Of a stretch of DNA of 64,000 nucleotides, positions 40,255 to 50,571 are shown piece after piece (position 1 is the first letter of the stretch; each line of letters starts with the position of its first letter). A model generated the notes under the pieces. It was not told the origin of the DNA, ran no database searches, and was given only the letters and a program-made list of their open reading frames with translations. The translations under genes were made by a program, and so were the position numbers. Origin of the DNA: an uncultured Campylobacterales bacterium (GTDB taxonomy: Bacteria > Campylobacterota > Campylobacteria > Campylobacterales > Sulfurimonadaceae); assembly GCA_903892995.1 (NCBI GenBank), contig CAITKP010000036.1, forward strand, positions 62,001 to 126,000, written 5' to 3'.

Positions 40255-42471
40255 TTAGAATTTATATCTTACATTTGCATAGTAAGAACGCCCTGCTTCT
40301 GGGTAACCATAAGAGATATAATAGTTTCTATCAAGTATATTATTTACTCCCGCATCTAAAGAGAATGCTTTTGTTACATGGTAAGTCACTTTTGTATTCC
40401 ATGTTCCAACATCACCTGTGTTGTAGTAAACACTTTTAGTATTTACTCCAGTTCCTGTTATTCCTACTGAAGCAAAACGGCTTGAATCATATTCAAATGA
40501 GTTGATCCAAGAGAGTGCTTCTATTGGAGAAAACGTGTTGCTAACAATTAGCTTATCTGCAGGAACATCTGTAATTTTGATAGATGAATCTGAGTTTTTA
40601 ACATCTAAGTGTGTATAACTTCCATCAAATGACAATTGATCATTCAACATATAAGTTCCTTCAAGCTCTGCACCTCTTTGTGTCATTGTTCCGACATTTT
40701 GAAGTTGTTGTTGTTGTGTAGAAACTGTTGTATCAGAAGTAATATTTCCTGTTTTAACAGTACGTGTATTTGAATATAAATTTGTTAAATATATGCTCTG
40801 TATATAATCGCTAACATTTACTGCAAAAAGTGAAGCTTTCACGTAAGCATTTGCAAATTTTTTGGCAGTTCCAACTTCATAATTAATCGCTGATTCTTCG
40901 TTAAGATCAGGATTTGGAACAAACGAACCCATTTTATATGAATATCTATCTTTTATAGATGGAATACGACTTTTTTTACTCACTCCACCATATACAGACC
41001 AGGTATCATCTAGTTTTGTTTCGATTTTTGCAAGAGGATTTAGAGCATGTGCATCACCAAGTTCGAAATCTTTTAAATTAGCATAACCTGTCAAAGCTAT
41101 TCCACTTGGCGTAGTTGAGAACCATGTAGAAGTAGTTGTTGTCGTACCACTTGCAGTTTTACTAGTACTTGTTGGCGTTCCATAAGCAGTATTGTCAGCT
41201 CTTAAAGCTTTCTCGACATCATAACTCGCACCAAGCGTTAAAGTCGTAGAATCTGTTAATGCTCTTTTATACTCCACTCCATAAGAAGCGATTTGATCTT
41301 GCATCTCATAAGTTGGTGCAGCTACACCTGTCACAGAATCCCAGCCACCCTCTTTGTGTGAATCAAGCTGATAATGAGCTGCAAATTTTAAACTATCTTT
41401 ATCGGAAAGCTTAAAGCCTACTTCAGCTGAAGCACCTTTAACATTATCATCATAAAAACTAGCATTTGCACTACTTGGAGTTAAGGTGTTATAGTTTGTA
41501 TTGGTGTACATCGCAAGTGAGTTTTCAAACTTATCATAAAAAGCTCTTGTTTTTACGTACCAATTTCCAAAATCTGTTTTAGATAAAAAGTAGTAGCTCT
41601 CTTTATCCCAATAGTTCCATTGCCAAAAGTGAACAGTTCCACCACCTTTGGTGTTATTTCCTAAACTGGGATTACTAGCATAGTAAGCATTATCTGTCAA
41701 AACTAAATCAAACTCTCCCGCATATGGTGGCACACCTTTTGAAGCGTGTTGTTTAATGTAATTGATTGCATATTCATCAGTAGCATTTGGCGTATAGCCT
41801 GCTTTGAGATTTATTTTATTATCCACCGCATAGGCATTATCTCTGTTGCCCTCTTTTTGGTATCTTTGATCTGAGAAATTAGCAGATAATGGATAGTCAT
41901 CTCTACTCATTCCAGAGTATGAACCTTGCACATAAAATTTCCCTTGGTTACTTCCAAATGTGGCATATGCATCTTTTCCATTTCCACTAAAAACACCTGC
42001 ACCTACTTCACCTTCAAACTCTTTAGTTGGTTTTTTACTAACCATATTGATAGCACCAGCAAAAGTATTTGGTCCAAGTAAAACAGATGCAAATCCTTTT
42101 GAAACATCGATTTCAGAGAGATCAAAAGTTGCAAAACGAGTAAAATCCACATACCCATCATAAGGTACCGCTACTGGAATTCCATCAATAAACAATGGTG
42201 CATGCTTAACGTCAAATCCACGCATCATAATCATCTGCTCATTTCTAGCACCACTATTTTGAATATTGATACCAGAGAGAAGATTTAGTGCTTCTGGCAA
42301 TGTTTTTGTGTTTTGCTCTTGCATTGTTTGAGCATCTAAGACCGTAGCATTCATCACATCTGTATTATTTATAGAATCCGCGATATCTATCTGACCAAGA
42401 CTAAATACATCTGCCAATAACGACGAAGCAACTATTGAGAGTGCACTTGTGAGTAATATACTTTTTTTCAT
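40255..42471 (-). CDS. TonB-dependent outer membrane receptor
   Basis: Plug 'ALNLLSGINIQNSGARNEQMIMMRGFDVKHAPLFIDGIPV', barrel end 'DAGVNNILDRNYYISYGYPEAGRSYYANVRYKF'. Confidence 0.95.
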   Translation of the reverse strand: MKKSILLTSALSIVASSLLADVFSLGQIDIADSINNTDVMNATVLDAQTMQEQNTKTLPEALNLLSGINIQNSGARNEQMIMMRGFDVKHAPLFIDGIPVAVPYDGYVDFTRFATFDLSEIDVSKGFASVLLGPNTFAGAINMVSKKPTKEFEGEVGAGVFSGNGKDAYATFGSNQGKFYVQGSYSGMSRDDYPLSANFSDQRYQKEGNRDNAYAVDNKINLKAGYTPNATDEYAINYIKQHASKGVPPYAGEFDLVLTDNAYYASNPSLGNNTKGGGTVHFWQWNYWDKESYYFLSKTDFGNWYVKTRAFYDKFENSLAMYTNTNYNTLTPSSANASFYDDNVKGASAEVGFKLSDKDSLKFAAHYQLDSHKEGGWDSVTGVAAPTYEMQDQIASYGVEYKRALTDSTTLTLGASYDVEKALRADNTAYGTPTSTSKTASGTTTTTSTWFSTTPSGIALTGYANLKDFELGDAHALNPLAKIETKLDDTWSVYGGVSKKSRIPSIKDRYSYKMGSFVPNPDLNEESAINYEVGTAKKFANAYVKASLFAVNVSDYIQSIYLTNLYSNTRTVKTGNITSDTTVSTQQQQLQNVGTMTQRGAELEGTYMLNDQLSFDGSYTHLDVKNSDSSIKITDVPADKLIVSNTFSPIEALSWINSFEYDSSRFASVGITGTGVNTKSVYYNTGDVGTWNTKVTYHVTKAFSLDAGVNNILDRNYYISYGYPEAGRSYYANVRYKF

Positions 42472-42486
42472 TTCATTTTCCCTTTT

Positions 42487-43320
42487 TTATGATTTATTGA
42501 GTGAGAAAGATATAGGAAGAGTAAGATCAACCTTTTCTTCAAGATGGGGATACTCTCCATCAAGTGATGCAACTGTTTGTATAGCTTTTTTGTCAAGCAC
42601 AGAGCTCCCGCTACTTGAGACTACTTGGATGTTTTGTACGTAACCATCGGGCCGCAATGAAAACGATACTAATACAACACCCTCCAATCTCAATTTTTTT
42701 GCAATTGCGGGATAACACAAAGCATTCTCTATCATGGTCCTAATACGTGCCAACTGCTCTTTGCTTATGTCAAATTGCTGCGCTTTTTTAGGAGGGAGTT
42801 TACTTAATGAAGGAGAATTCATATTAATAGAAGTATGAGTCTGCACAATAGGTGCTTTTGTGTTTTGCTCTGCACTCGATGTTTTTTGAGGCGTAAACGC
42901 CTCAGAAGATAGAACAGTTTGTTTTTCTAATGGTTCCATCTTCTGAGGTGTCTGCTCGATACTTTTACTCGCAATCTTTTGTGTTAAAGTTGTCGGTTCA
43001 ATCATTTTATTGAGAGGTTTTACAGACTTAGAACTTGGTTTATGAAAGGTTTGCGTTCTCTCCTTTGCCTGTACTTGTTTTGGAGATGTAAGATCTAAAT
43101 TTGCAAGAGATATCGATATGGTTTTTTCTTGTGCATTCAATAATATAGGTTTCGCTTTTTCTGAATAACTAAAATAAAACGCAATATATATAATGCTTAC
43201 ATGTAAGCAAAAAGAGAGCATAAATGATTTAAACAAATTATCATTACTATATATCTTTTTATACATAACGATTGGTTCAGCAAATTTCATTTTTGATTCC
43301 TTCAATAAACTCAATTCCAT
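42487..43320 (-). CDS. TonB-family energy transducer
   Basis: N-terminal TM, central K/P/Q-rich linker, 'CYPAIAKKLRLEGVVLVSFSLRPDGYVQNIQVVSSSGSSVLDKKAIQTV'. Confidence 0.92.
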   Translation of the reverse strand: MELSLLKESKMKFAEPIVMYKKIYSNDNLFKSFMLSFCLHVSIIYIAFYFSYSEKAKPILLNAQEKTISISLANLDLTSPKQVQAKERTQTFHKPSSKSVKPLNKMIEPTTLTQKIASKSIEQTPQKMEPLEKQTVLSSEAFTPQKTSSAEQNTKAPIVQTHTSINMNSPSLSKLPPKKAQQFDISKEQLARIRTMIENALCYPAIAKKLRLEGVVLVSFSLRPDGYVQNIQVVSSSGSSVLDKKAIQTVASLDGEYPHLEEKVDLTLPISFSLNKS

Positions 43321-43878
43321 TTAGTTAAACATCTCACTATAATAAAATCTTTCGATCTTCTCAACTGTAGTTCTTCTATTTATCATACGAATTGAAAGTG
43401 GTTCAATCCAATTCCAAAACTCTTCTCTGCACTCTTGTGGCATTTCAAGATCTTTGATACTCTTTTTATACATCATAAGCCATATTTCTCTTGCTTTTTC
43501 ATCTACAGTCATTTGAAAATGTCGCATTCTCAAAGCTGGATGCCCATGAATAGCAGAATATATTTTTCCTCCGCCAAGAGCTTCTATAAAAAAATCTGCG
43601 GTTTTATTGGTAGCAAATTCAAACTTTGTCTGATCTTTTGGAAATAAATTTCCAACGCTACTTTTTCGTAGTAGCGTATGATGATATAAAACCATTTTCC
43701 GTATATTATCCTCACCCCATTGAAGATAGAGTTTGTTACTAGGAAAAATTACAGCTGGAAAAATAAAATCTATTTTTTCATCTGCTATCCTTGGAACTTC
43801 CACAGCACCTTGAAACTCTTTTGTAACACACACGCTAAATGATTTTATTTTTGAATAATCAACCGATGCAGTTTGCAA
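43321..43878 (-). CDS. Truncated-hemoglobin-like globin
   Basis: 'ALGGGKIYSAIHGHPALRMRHFQMTVDEKAREIWLMMYKKSIKDLEMPQECREEFWNWIEPLSIRMINR' matches the trHb proximal-His region. Confidence 0.75.
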   Translation of the reverse strand: MQTASVDYSKIKSFSVCVTKEFQGAVEVPRIADEKIDFIFPAVIFPSNKLYLQWGEDNIRKMVLYHHTLLRKSSVGNLFPKDQTKFEFATNKTADFFIEALGGGKIYSAIHGHPALRMRHFQMTVDEKAREIWLMMYKKSIKDLEMPQECREEFWNWIEPLSIRMINRRTTVEKIERFYYSEMFN

Positions 43879-44105
43879 TTTAATTCCTTTATGTTTAAAA
43901 TGACATAATGATATACAATAGAAGGTTGCAAAACTGATTCCATCTGTCTAAACACATTTTTGTAGCACTTTACATGTAAAAAACAAATCTCTACATTTTT
44001 GTTATATCTATAAATACATAACGTATTATAGAAAAAAAAACTTAATATTTTTGTAATTTAAAATCTTCTATGATGGTGAAAGTATATTTATGAAAGCAAG
44101 AAGTC

Positions 44106-44130
44106 GGATAGAAGAGGAGTTCTTCTATCC
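44106..44130 (-). terminator. Hairpin just downstream of serA
   Basis: GGATAGAAGA-GGAGT-TCTTCTATCC; 10-bp perfect stem. Confidence 0.6.
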
Positions 44131-44137
44131 AAAAGAT

Positions 44138-45724
44138 TTACAGTTTTGCGTGGCTTACGCTAATACAAGCGTCAAGATCACTTAATTCTTTAAGAACAGT
44201 GTCATTGACTGGAGAATCAACAATGATCACAGCTAATGCTTCTGAATTACTATTTCTTCCTAAACGGAAATCTGCGATATTAACATTGTGGCTTGCAAGA
44301 ATAGTTCCTACACTTCCAATAACACCTGGAACATCTGTATTTTTGAAAAACACCATGTTACCTTTTAACGCAACATCAACACTAAAACCGTCGATTTCCA
44401 CAATTCTTTGAATATTATCATCAAAGATTGTTGCTCTGATAGTTGTTACCGCTTTATCAGTTGTAAGTTTTACAGTAATAAGATTTTTATACACAGATGA
44501 ATCAGCTAAAGCTTCTGTCTCTACTTTAATCCCTTTTTCATTTGCAATAAAATCAGCGTTTACATAGTTGATCGTATCTCCACTATTTTCAGCAAGTGCA
44601 CCAACAGTCACAAAAGTAGAAAGAGAGTCAACAAACTCAGCAATAGCACCCTGCCCGCTTACTTTTATAGAAACGATAGGAGAGCGATTTTTTTGAGATG
44701 CTAAAAATCCTAATTTTTGTCCCATTTCCATATATGGTTTCACAAAAGCTGGGATTTTACTCTCATCTATTGGAAGATTTAAAGCATTTGGATATGAGAT
44801 CCCTTTTGCTGCTTGAATAGCCTGCTCTGCTGCTTCAACACCTATGTTGTACTGAGACTCATAAGTATTTGCACCTAAGTGAGGAGAAACGATGATATTA
44901 TCTAGATCAAGCAAAGGATTACTTGTCGCTGGTTCTTTGATGAAAACATCTATACCTGCAAAACGAATTTTTCCTGATTTCAAGCCGTTATAAAGAGCTT
45001 CTTCATTGTAAAGACCACCACGTGCACAGTTCACTAAAACCACACCGTCTTTCATCTTTGCAATCTCATCAGCATTGATAATATTAGTTGTTTCACTATT
45101 TTTTGGAGTGTGAATAGTAATGACATCACACGCCAAAATATCATCAAAATTATTTGTATGGATCATGTCTAGATCAGTCACTTTTGATGGATGAATATAT
45201 GGGTCATATGCAACGATATCCATTTCAAAAGCTTTTGCACGTTTTGCGACACGAGAACCGATATTACCAAAACCGATAACGCCGAGTTTTTTACCTTTTA
45301 GCTCATAACCATACCATTTTTCACGCTTCCAAATACGTTGGTTTTTCAAGTGATCATGTGAATATGGGAACATTCTCATACATGAAAGCATATGCGCCAT
45401 TGTTAATTCAACTGCAGCAATAGTATTTGCAGTTGGTACATTCATAACGATGATACCCTCTTTTGAACATCCTGCGATATCGACATTATCAACACCAACA
45501 CCAGCACGAACGATAGCTTTCATATTTTTAGCTGCCGCTATAAACTTCTCATCAACATCCGTTGAACTACGTGTGATAGCAATATCAGCATCTCCAAGCA
45601 TTCCTAAAAGCTCTGTTTTATCTACATCTGCAGCAAAAACATAATTTATACTTGGATCATTTTGAAGCATAGTAAGCCCAGCTTCATGAATATGGTCACA
45701 AACGATTACTGTACTTTTTTCCAT
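44138..45724 (-). CDS. serA: D-3-phosphoglycerate dehydrogenase
   Basis: 528 aa; 'GKKLGVIGFGNIGSRVAKRAKAFEMDIVAYDPYI', C-terminal ACT domain. Confidence 0.97.
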   Translation of the reverse strand: MEKSTVIVCDHIHEAGLTMLQNDPSINYVFAADVDKTELLGMLGDADIAITRSSTDVDEKFIAAAKNMKAIVRAGVGVDNVDIAGCSKEGIIVMNVPTANTIAAVELTMAHMLSCMRMFPYSHDHLKNQRIWKREKWYGYELKGKKLGVIGFGNIGSRVAKRAKAFEMDIVAYDPYIHPSKVTDLDMIHTNNFDDILACDVITIHTPKNSETTNIINADEIAKMKDGVVLVNCARGGLYNEEALYNGLKSGKIRFAGIDVFIKEPATSNPLLDLDNIIVSPHLGANTYESQYNIGVEAAEQAIQAAKGISYPNALNLPIDESKIPAFVKPYMEMGQKLGFLASQKNRSPIVSIKVSGQGAIAEFVDSLSTFVTVGALAENSGDTINYVNADFIANEKGIKVETEALADSSVYKNLITVKLTTDKAVTTIRATIFDDNIQRIVEIDGFSVDVALKGNMVFFKNTDVPGVIGSVGTILASHNVNIADFRLGRNSNSEALAVIIVDSPVNDTVLKELSDLDACISVSHAKL

Positions 45725-46203
45725 TGTTTCTCCTCTTTATAAGGCAAAATTTTCGCACTTATATCATAAGTTTTTAAAGCATTTACTAAAAGATCAAATT
45801 TACTTTCATCATCTGTATAGATGAGTAGTTTTGTATCTTCTTGATTCTTATTTAAAAAATAACGCACATTATACTGTTTCAACACCTCTTGTAAACAAAA
45901 CAGTTTATAAGGATCAGAGATTGGTGCATCAAGTTGGTAAGTTTTCGTTACAACAGCTTGTTCATTAAGGTCTAAATCTATATAAATCTCATTCACAGGA
46001 TAAAAATATCCATTCTGTTCACTTTTGGAGAAATGACTTAACCATTGACTCTGCGGCTCATCATCTTTTGTTTGTAAATTATTTGTTTGAAGTTTATCTA
46101 ATTGAGTATTTTCCGATGGATTTATCTTTATCAAAAAAACTACAATAAAAATAGCTACTCCAACTGTTATAAGTGGAGTGAGCCATTTAAAAGCTTTATG
46201 CAT
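45706..46203 (-). CDS. Membrane-anchored hypothetical protein between rpsA and serA
   Basis: 165 aa; one N-terminal TM; overlaps serA start; position equals that of Cj0892c in C. jejuni (from memory). Confidence 0.75.
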   Translation of the reverse strand: MHKAFKWLTPLITVGVAIFIVVFLIKINPSENTQLDKLQTNNLQTKDDEPQSQWLSHFSKSEQNGYFYPVNEIYIDLDLNEQAVVTKTYQLDAPISDPYKLFCLQEVLKQYNVRYFLNKNQEDTKLLIYTDDESKFDLLVNALKTYDISAKILPYKEEKQWKKVQ

Positions 46204-46204
46204 T

Positions 46205-47860
46205 TTATTGTAGTTGATCTTTTATCAAATCACCCAAAGAGTGTGACTCATTGTCATTGATCTCATTCATCAACTCTTGATTTTTTATATAATCAAGTTT
46301 TTTTATTGACAAACGGATACGATCACGGCGAGTATCGATAGAAGCTATCGCTGCTTCAATATCTGAACCAACACTTAATTCCTCTTTTACAAGCGGAGAA
46401 AGGTCTTCATCACGAATAAGTGCATCGATACCATCATCTAATTGAACAAAAATACCGAAATCTTTAATATCACGGATTTTTCCTTTTACAAGTTGATTTA
46501 CTTTATGAGTCGTTGCAAATTTATCAATAGGGCTCTCTTGAAGCGCTTTTGAGTTTAAAGAGATTTTTTGATCCTCTTTATTAATTTTTGCAATTTTAAC
46601 TTTTACTTCATCACCAACTTTGAGAACATCTTTACATTTAAAGTTTTTCTCCCAGCTTGCATCTTGATTATGTAAAAGACCTTCAACAGTTCCAATACGA
46701 ACAAACGCACCAAAATCAGTTAAAGATGTAACAACACCATCTACTACATCACCTTCATGGAAGCTTTTTGTAAATTCATCAAATGGTTTTGGTAAAAGAC
46801 GTTTCAATGAAACACGAAGTTTATGAGTTTTAGGATTTATCTCTATAACTTCAACATCGATCTCTTGACCAACAGTTAAGTAATCAGATGGATTTTTAAC
46901 ATTTTTATCCCAAGTGATTTCAGAGATATGTAAGAAACCTTCAATATCATTTCCAAGATCAACAAATACACCATAAGCCTCTACATTGCTTACTGTTACT
47001 GTAATCGTATCGCCTTCATCCAACTCGTCTTCAACTTCTGCCCAAGGATCTGGCTGAACTGCTTTGATTGAAAGTGAAAGATGACGTTTATCTTTATCAT
47101 AAGAGATCGCTTTAACAGTTACAACATCACCCTCTTTATAAAGTTTTGAAGGATTTACAGGGCCTTTGTACGAGATTTCGTTATAGTGAACTAAACCATC
47201 AACTCCGCCAACGTCAACAAACATTCCGTAGCTAGTGATCTTTTTAATAGTACCTTCAACGATTACATCATCTTGCATCAATGCATCTATGATCTCTTTT
47301 TTGCGTTTACGTTCGTCATTAAAAAGCTTACGACGTGAAACAACGATCGAATTTTCAGACTCATCTATTTTCACTACTTGCGCTTTAATCTTACGTCCAA
47401 CAACCTCTTCGTTGTCTTTAAAAGCCGCTAAAGAACGAGGCATGAAAAATGATACATCATCCGCTTCTACAACATAACCACCGCGATTTTTCTTAGTGAT
47501 AGTACCCTCAATAACTAAATCTTCAAAGTTCTCTTTATGAGCTTCTATGAAATCTAAAGTTTTCTTTTGTTCTAATACTTTTTTATAAGATATTTTTGGA
47601 CGTTCATTGTAATGTCCAGTAACCATAACGGTAATCTTGTCACCTACATTAAATGTCAAATTTCCATTTTCATCACGTAATTCATCTAAGCTAAGGATAC
47701 CCTCTAACTTATCGCCAACGCCTACTAAAGCTCTGTTGTCTTCTGCTTGTATCTCTACAATTTCGCCTTCTGTTATACGGTTTGATTCTTGCTCTTTAAG
47801 AGATGCTTCAAACATTTCAGCAAAATTTTCTTCTTCTAATGGTTCGTTATCGAATGCCAT
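46205..47860 (-). CDS. rpsA: 30S ribosomal protein S1
   Basis: 551 aa with six S1 domains. Confidence 0.97.
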   Translation of the reverse strand: MAFDNEPLEEENFAEMFEASLKEQESNRITEGEIVEIQAEDNRALVGVGDKLEGILSLDELRDENGNLTFNVGDKITVMVTGHYNERPKISYKKVLEQKKTLDFIEAHKENFEDLVIEGTITKKNRGGYVVEADDVSFFMPRSLAAFKDNEEVVGRKIKAQVVKIDESENSIVVSRRKLFNDERKRKKEIIDALMQDDVIVEGTIKKITSYGMFVDVGGVDGLVHYNEISYKGPVNPSKLYKEGDVVTVKAISYDKDKRHLSLSIKAVQPDPWAEVEDELDEGDTITVTVSNVEAYGVFVDLGNDIEGFLHISEITWDKNVKNPSDYLTVGQEIDVEVIEINPKTHKLRVSLKRLLPKPFDEFTKSFHEGDVVDGVVTSLTDFGAFVRIGTVEGLLHNQDASWEKNFKCKDVLKVGDEVKVKIAKINKEDQKISLNSKALQESPIDKFATTHKVNQLVKGKIRDIKDFGIFVQLDDGIDALIRDEDLSPLVKEELSVGSDIEAAIASIDTRRDRIRLSIKKLDYIKNQELMNEINDNESHSLGDLIKDQLQ

Positions 47861-48042
47861 ACACTTTTCCCTTGTTACATATAAAATTCCGTAATTGTAT
47901 CTAAAAAAGAGTTATAGATATATTAATTATAAAATTTTGTCAATATAAAAAGATAAATGTTTCGTATTAAAAATAGATCTATTATTTAGCAAAAAGCATA
48001 TTAAACTCAAGATGAAAAAGATATAATTTCATACTTGATTTT

Positions 48043-49467
48043 TTGGTGGCAAACTTGTTATTTAATTCCTATATGTTTATATTTATCTTTCTTCCCATTA
48101 TGCTTATTGGTTACTTTTGGCTTTTACACAAAAGACTTGTACTTGGATCAAAAGTTTGGCTAGTAGGAGGAAGTCTTTTCTTCTATGGATTTTGGAATAT
48201 TATTTATATTCCTCTTTTACTTGCAAGTATATTTATCAACTTTTTTGTAGGTTCTGCAATGGCAGATGCACCACAAACTGATGAAAGAGCGAAATTACTC
48301 AAGACTTTTTCATCTAAGAAGCTACTTTTATTTGGTATTTTTTTCAATATTGCACTTTTGGCATATTTTAAATATACAGACTTTTTTCTCACAAATTTCA
48401 ATGGTATTTTCGGAACCAATGTCCCTTTGACACACATAATCTTGCCTCTTGGAATTAGTTTTTTCACCTTTACACAGATCGCTTTTTTGGTAGATGCATA
48501 TAAAAATGAGGTAAAAGAGGTTGATCTGTTACGTTATATGCTTTTTGTAACCTATTTTCCACATCTTTTAGCTGGGCCTATTTTACATCACAAAGAGATG
48601 ATGCCGCAGTTTGCTTCACGCTGGAACTTTGTTTTAAGATGGAAAAATATCACGAGCGGTCTTTTCTTATTCTCTTTAGGACTTTTTAAAAAAGTGATCA
48701 TTGCTGATTTTTTTGCAGATTATGCAAACTATTTTTATGCAGACACTTCTGCTTTAGATATGCTTCAAGCATGGGCAACATCTCTCTCCTATACGCTACA
48801 GCTCTATTTTGATTTTAGTGGCTATACAGATATGGCTATAGGTGTGAGTTTACTTTTTAATATTCGACTTCCTATCAATTTCAACTCTCCATATAAAGCT
48901 ACAAGTATTCAAGATTTTTGGAGACGCTGGCATATGACGCTTTCAAGATTTCTTCGTGACTATATCTATATTCCTCTTGGTGGGAGTAGAAAAGGGAGTA
49001 TAAGAACTTCTATAAATTTGATGGCAACCTTTATTATCGGCGGTATCTGGCATGGAGCTGGATGGACCTATGTGTTTTGGGGATTTTTACATGGAATGGC
49101 TCTAGTTATCAACCATATCTGGAAATCTTTAGGATTAAAACTTCCAACAGTTGTTGCATGGTTTTTGACTTTTAACTTTGTCAATCTCGCTTGGGTATTT
49201 TTTAGAGCACCAACATGGGAAGATGCGACAACTGTTGTAAATATGATGTTTGCATGGTCTGAATTTAATCTAGATGATATTTATGAAAGTAGCGTATATT
49301 GGCAAGTTATAATAGGCATACTTTTAACGCTTTTACTAAAAAATTCAAACCAATGGGCAAAAATGCAAAAGCCAAAATTGAACTATGATCTTTTAACAGC
49401 TTTACTTTTAATCATCGGTATTCTTTCACTTTCCAAAGTAAGTGAATTTATCTATTTTCAATTTTAG
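48043..49467 (+). CDS. MBOAT-family O-acyltransferase (AlgI/PatA-like)
   Basis: 474 aa polytopic; 'LQLYFDFSGYTDMAIGVSLLFNIRLPINFNSPYKATSIQDFWRRWHMTLSRFLRDYIYIPLGGSRKG...IGGIWHGAGWTYVFWG'. Confidence 0.95.
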   Translation: MVANLLFNSYMFIFIFLPIMLIGYFWLLHKRLVLGSKVWLVGGSLFFYGFWNIIYIPLLLASIFINFFVGSAMADAPQTDERAKLLKTFSSKKLLLFGIFFNIALLAYFKYTDFFLTNFNGIFGTNVPLTHIILPLGISFFTFTQIAFLVDAYKNEVKEVDLLRYMLFVTYFPHLLAGPILHHKEMMPQFASRWNFVLRWKNITSGLFLFSLGLFKKVIIADFFADYANYFYADTSALDMLQAWATSLSYTLQLYFDFSGYTDMAIGVSLLFNIRLPINFNSPYKATSIQDFWRRWHMTLSRFLRDYIYIPLGGSRKGSIRTSINLMATFIIGGIWHGAGWTYVFWGFLHGMALVINHIWKSLGLKLPTVVAWFLTFNFVNLAWVFFRAPTWEDATTVVNMMFAWSEFNLDDIYESSVYWQVIIGILLTLLLKNSNQWAKMQKPKLNYDLLTALLLIIGILSLSKVSEFIYFQF

Positions 49468-49476
49468 GAACCGACA

Positions 49477-50568
49477 ATGTGGAAAAGAAGCAGTCTAAAA
49501 ATTTTAACTATCGTTGTCATTGTTGAACTTATCCTTATGAGTCTTAACTGGTTTGTCGATCCTTTTATGAAATTTCGAGTCAATGAGAATCTCAAATATT
49601 TTTATACATACGCTGATGAGAGATATATCGATTCAGGAATCGCAAAACACATGGATTATGATACGGCAGTCGTAGGGACTTCTATGGTTGAAAACTTTAG
49701 TATCACAGATGTAGATCAAGTGATGAATGTAAAATCTGTAAAACTTCCATTCTCAGGTGGAAGCGGACAAGAGTTTAATATCTTATTAGAGCATCTGCTC
49801 TCTCAAGATAAAGCCACTACAGTCATTTATGGTCTGGATTATTTCGCCTATAAAAATATGGTTAGAGATGATGGTTTTAAGATGAGCGAACCTCCATTTC
49901 CACGAGAGATGTATGATGATGGCTTCATTTCAAATCTAAAATATTTGATCTCTTATAATACGCTCAAACAAACTTTCAATGTTCTTGAGAACAGCTATTA
50001 TAAACAAAGATCAAAATCTTATCAGCGTGCATTTTGTTGGTATCAAGATTGCCGTTTCAATGAAGAAGCGGTACAAAACTTTTGGCAAGATAGAAATGAG
50101 ACAGATCGTAAAAACAAATATAATAAAAAAGATTTTAATTTTTTAGCTTTAAAGAAAAACTTTGATATCAACACACTCTCAATCATCAACGCACATAAAG
50201 AGATTCACTTTATTATCTTTCTTCCGCCTTACTCCTATTTGAGTTGGAAACATGCTTATGAAACAGGCTCTTTAGATAACATTATCAAGTTTCAAGAGTA
50301 TGTTTTAAGAACACTTGTCCAATATGGAAATGTGAAAGTATATGACTTTCAGCAAGAGCCATTTATCTATGATCTTTCAAACTATAAAGATCTCTATCAC
50401 TATTCAGAAAAAATAAATCATCTGATATTAGAGCGAATACAAGCGAATAAAAACCTTGTAAATAAGCAAAATTTAGAGAAGCATATAAAACATCTTCACA
50501 ATGAGAGTATCAGATATAAAACGACTCCAACTCCTCAAGGGTTTGATGAAGAGGACGAAGAGGAGTAA
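49477..50568 (+). CDS. SGNH-like partner of the MBOAT acyltransferase
   Basis: 363 aa; N-terminal TM, 'TAVVGTSMVENF', 'YKDLYHYSEKINHLI'; 9 nt after the MBOAT gene. Confidence 0.75.
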   Translation: MWKRSSLKILTIVVIVELILMSLNWFVDPFMKFRVNENLKYFYTYADERYIDSGIAKHMDYDTAVVGTSMVENFSITDVDQVMNVKSVKLPFSGGSGQEFNILLEHLLSQDKATTVIYGLDYFAYKNMVRDDGFKMSEPPFPREMYDDGFISNLKYLISYNTLKQTFNVLENSYYKQRSKSYQRAFCWYQDCRFNEEAVQNFWQDRNETDRKNKYNKKDFNFLALKKNFDINTLSIINAHKEIHFIIFLPPYSYLSWKHAYETGSLDNIIKFQEYVLRTLVQYGNVKVYDFQQEPFIYDLSNYKDLYHYSEKINHLILERIQANKNLVNKQNLEKHIKHLHNESIRYKTTPTPQGFDEEDEEE

Positions 50569-50571
50569 AAA

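Noticed and set aside
43879-44105. Possible small RNA in the gap upstream of the globin gene
   Set aside because: AT-rich sequence with one palindrome copy and no convincing promoter-terminator pair; cannot be supported without RNA data.
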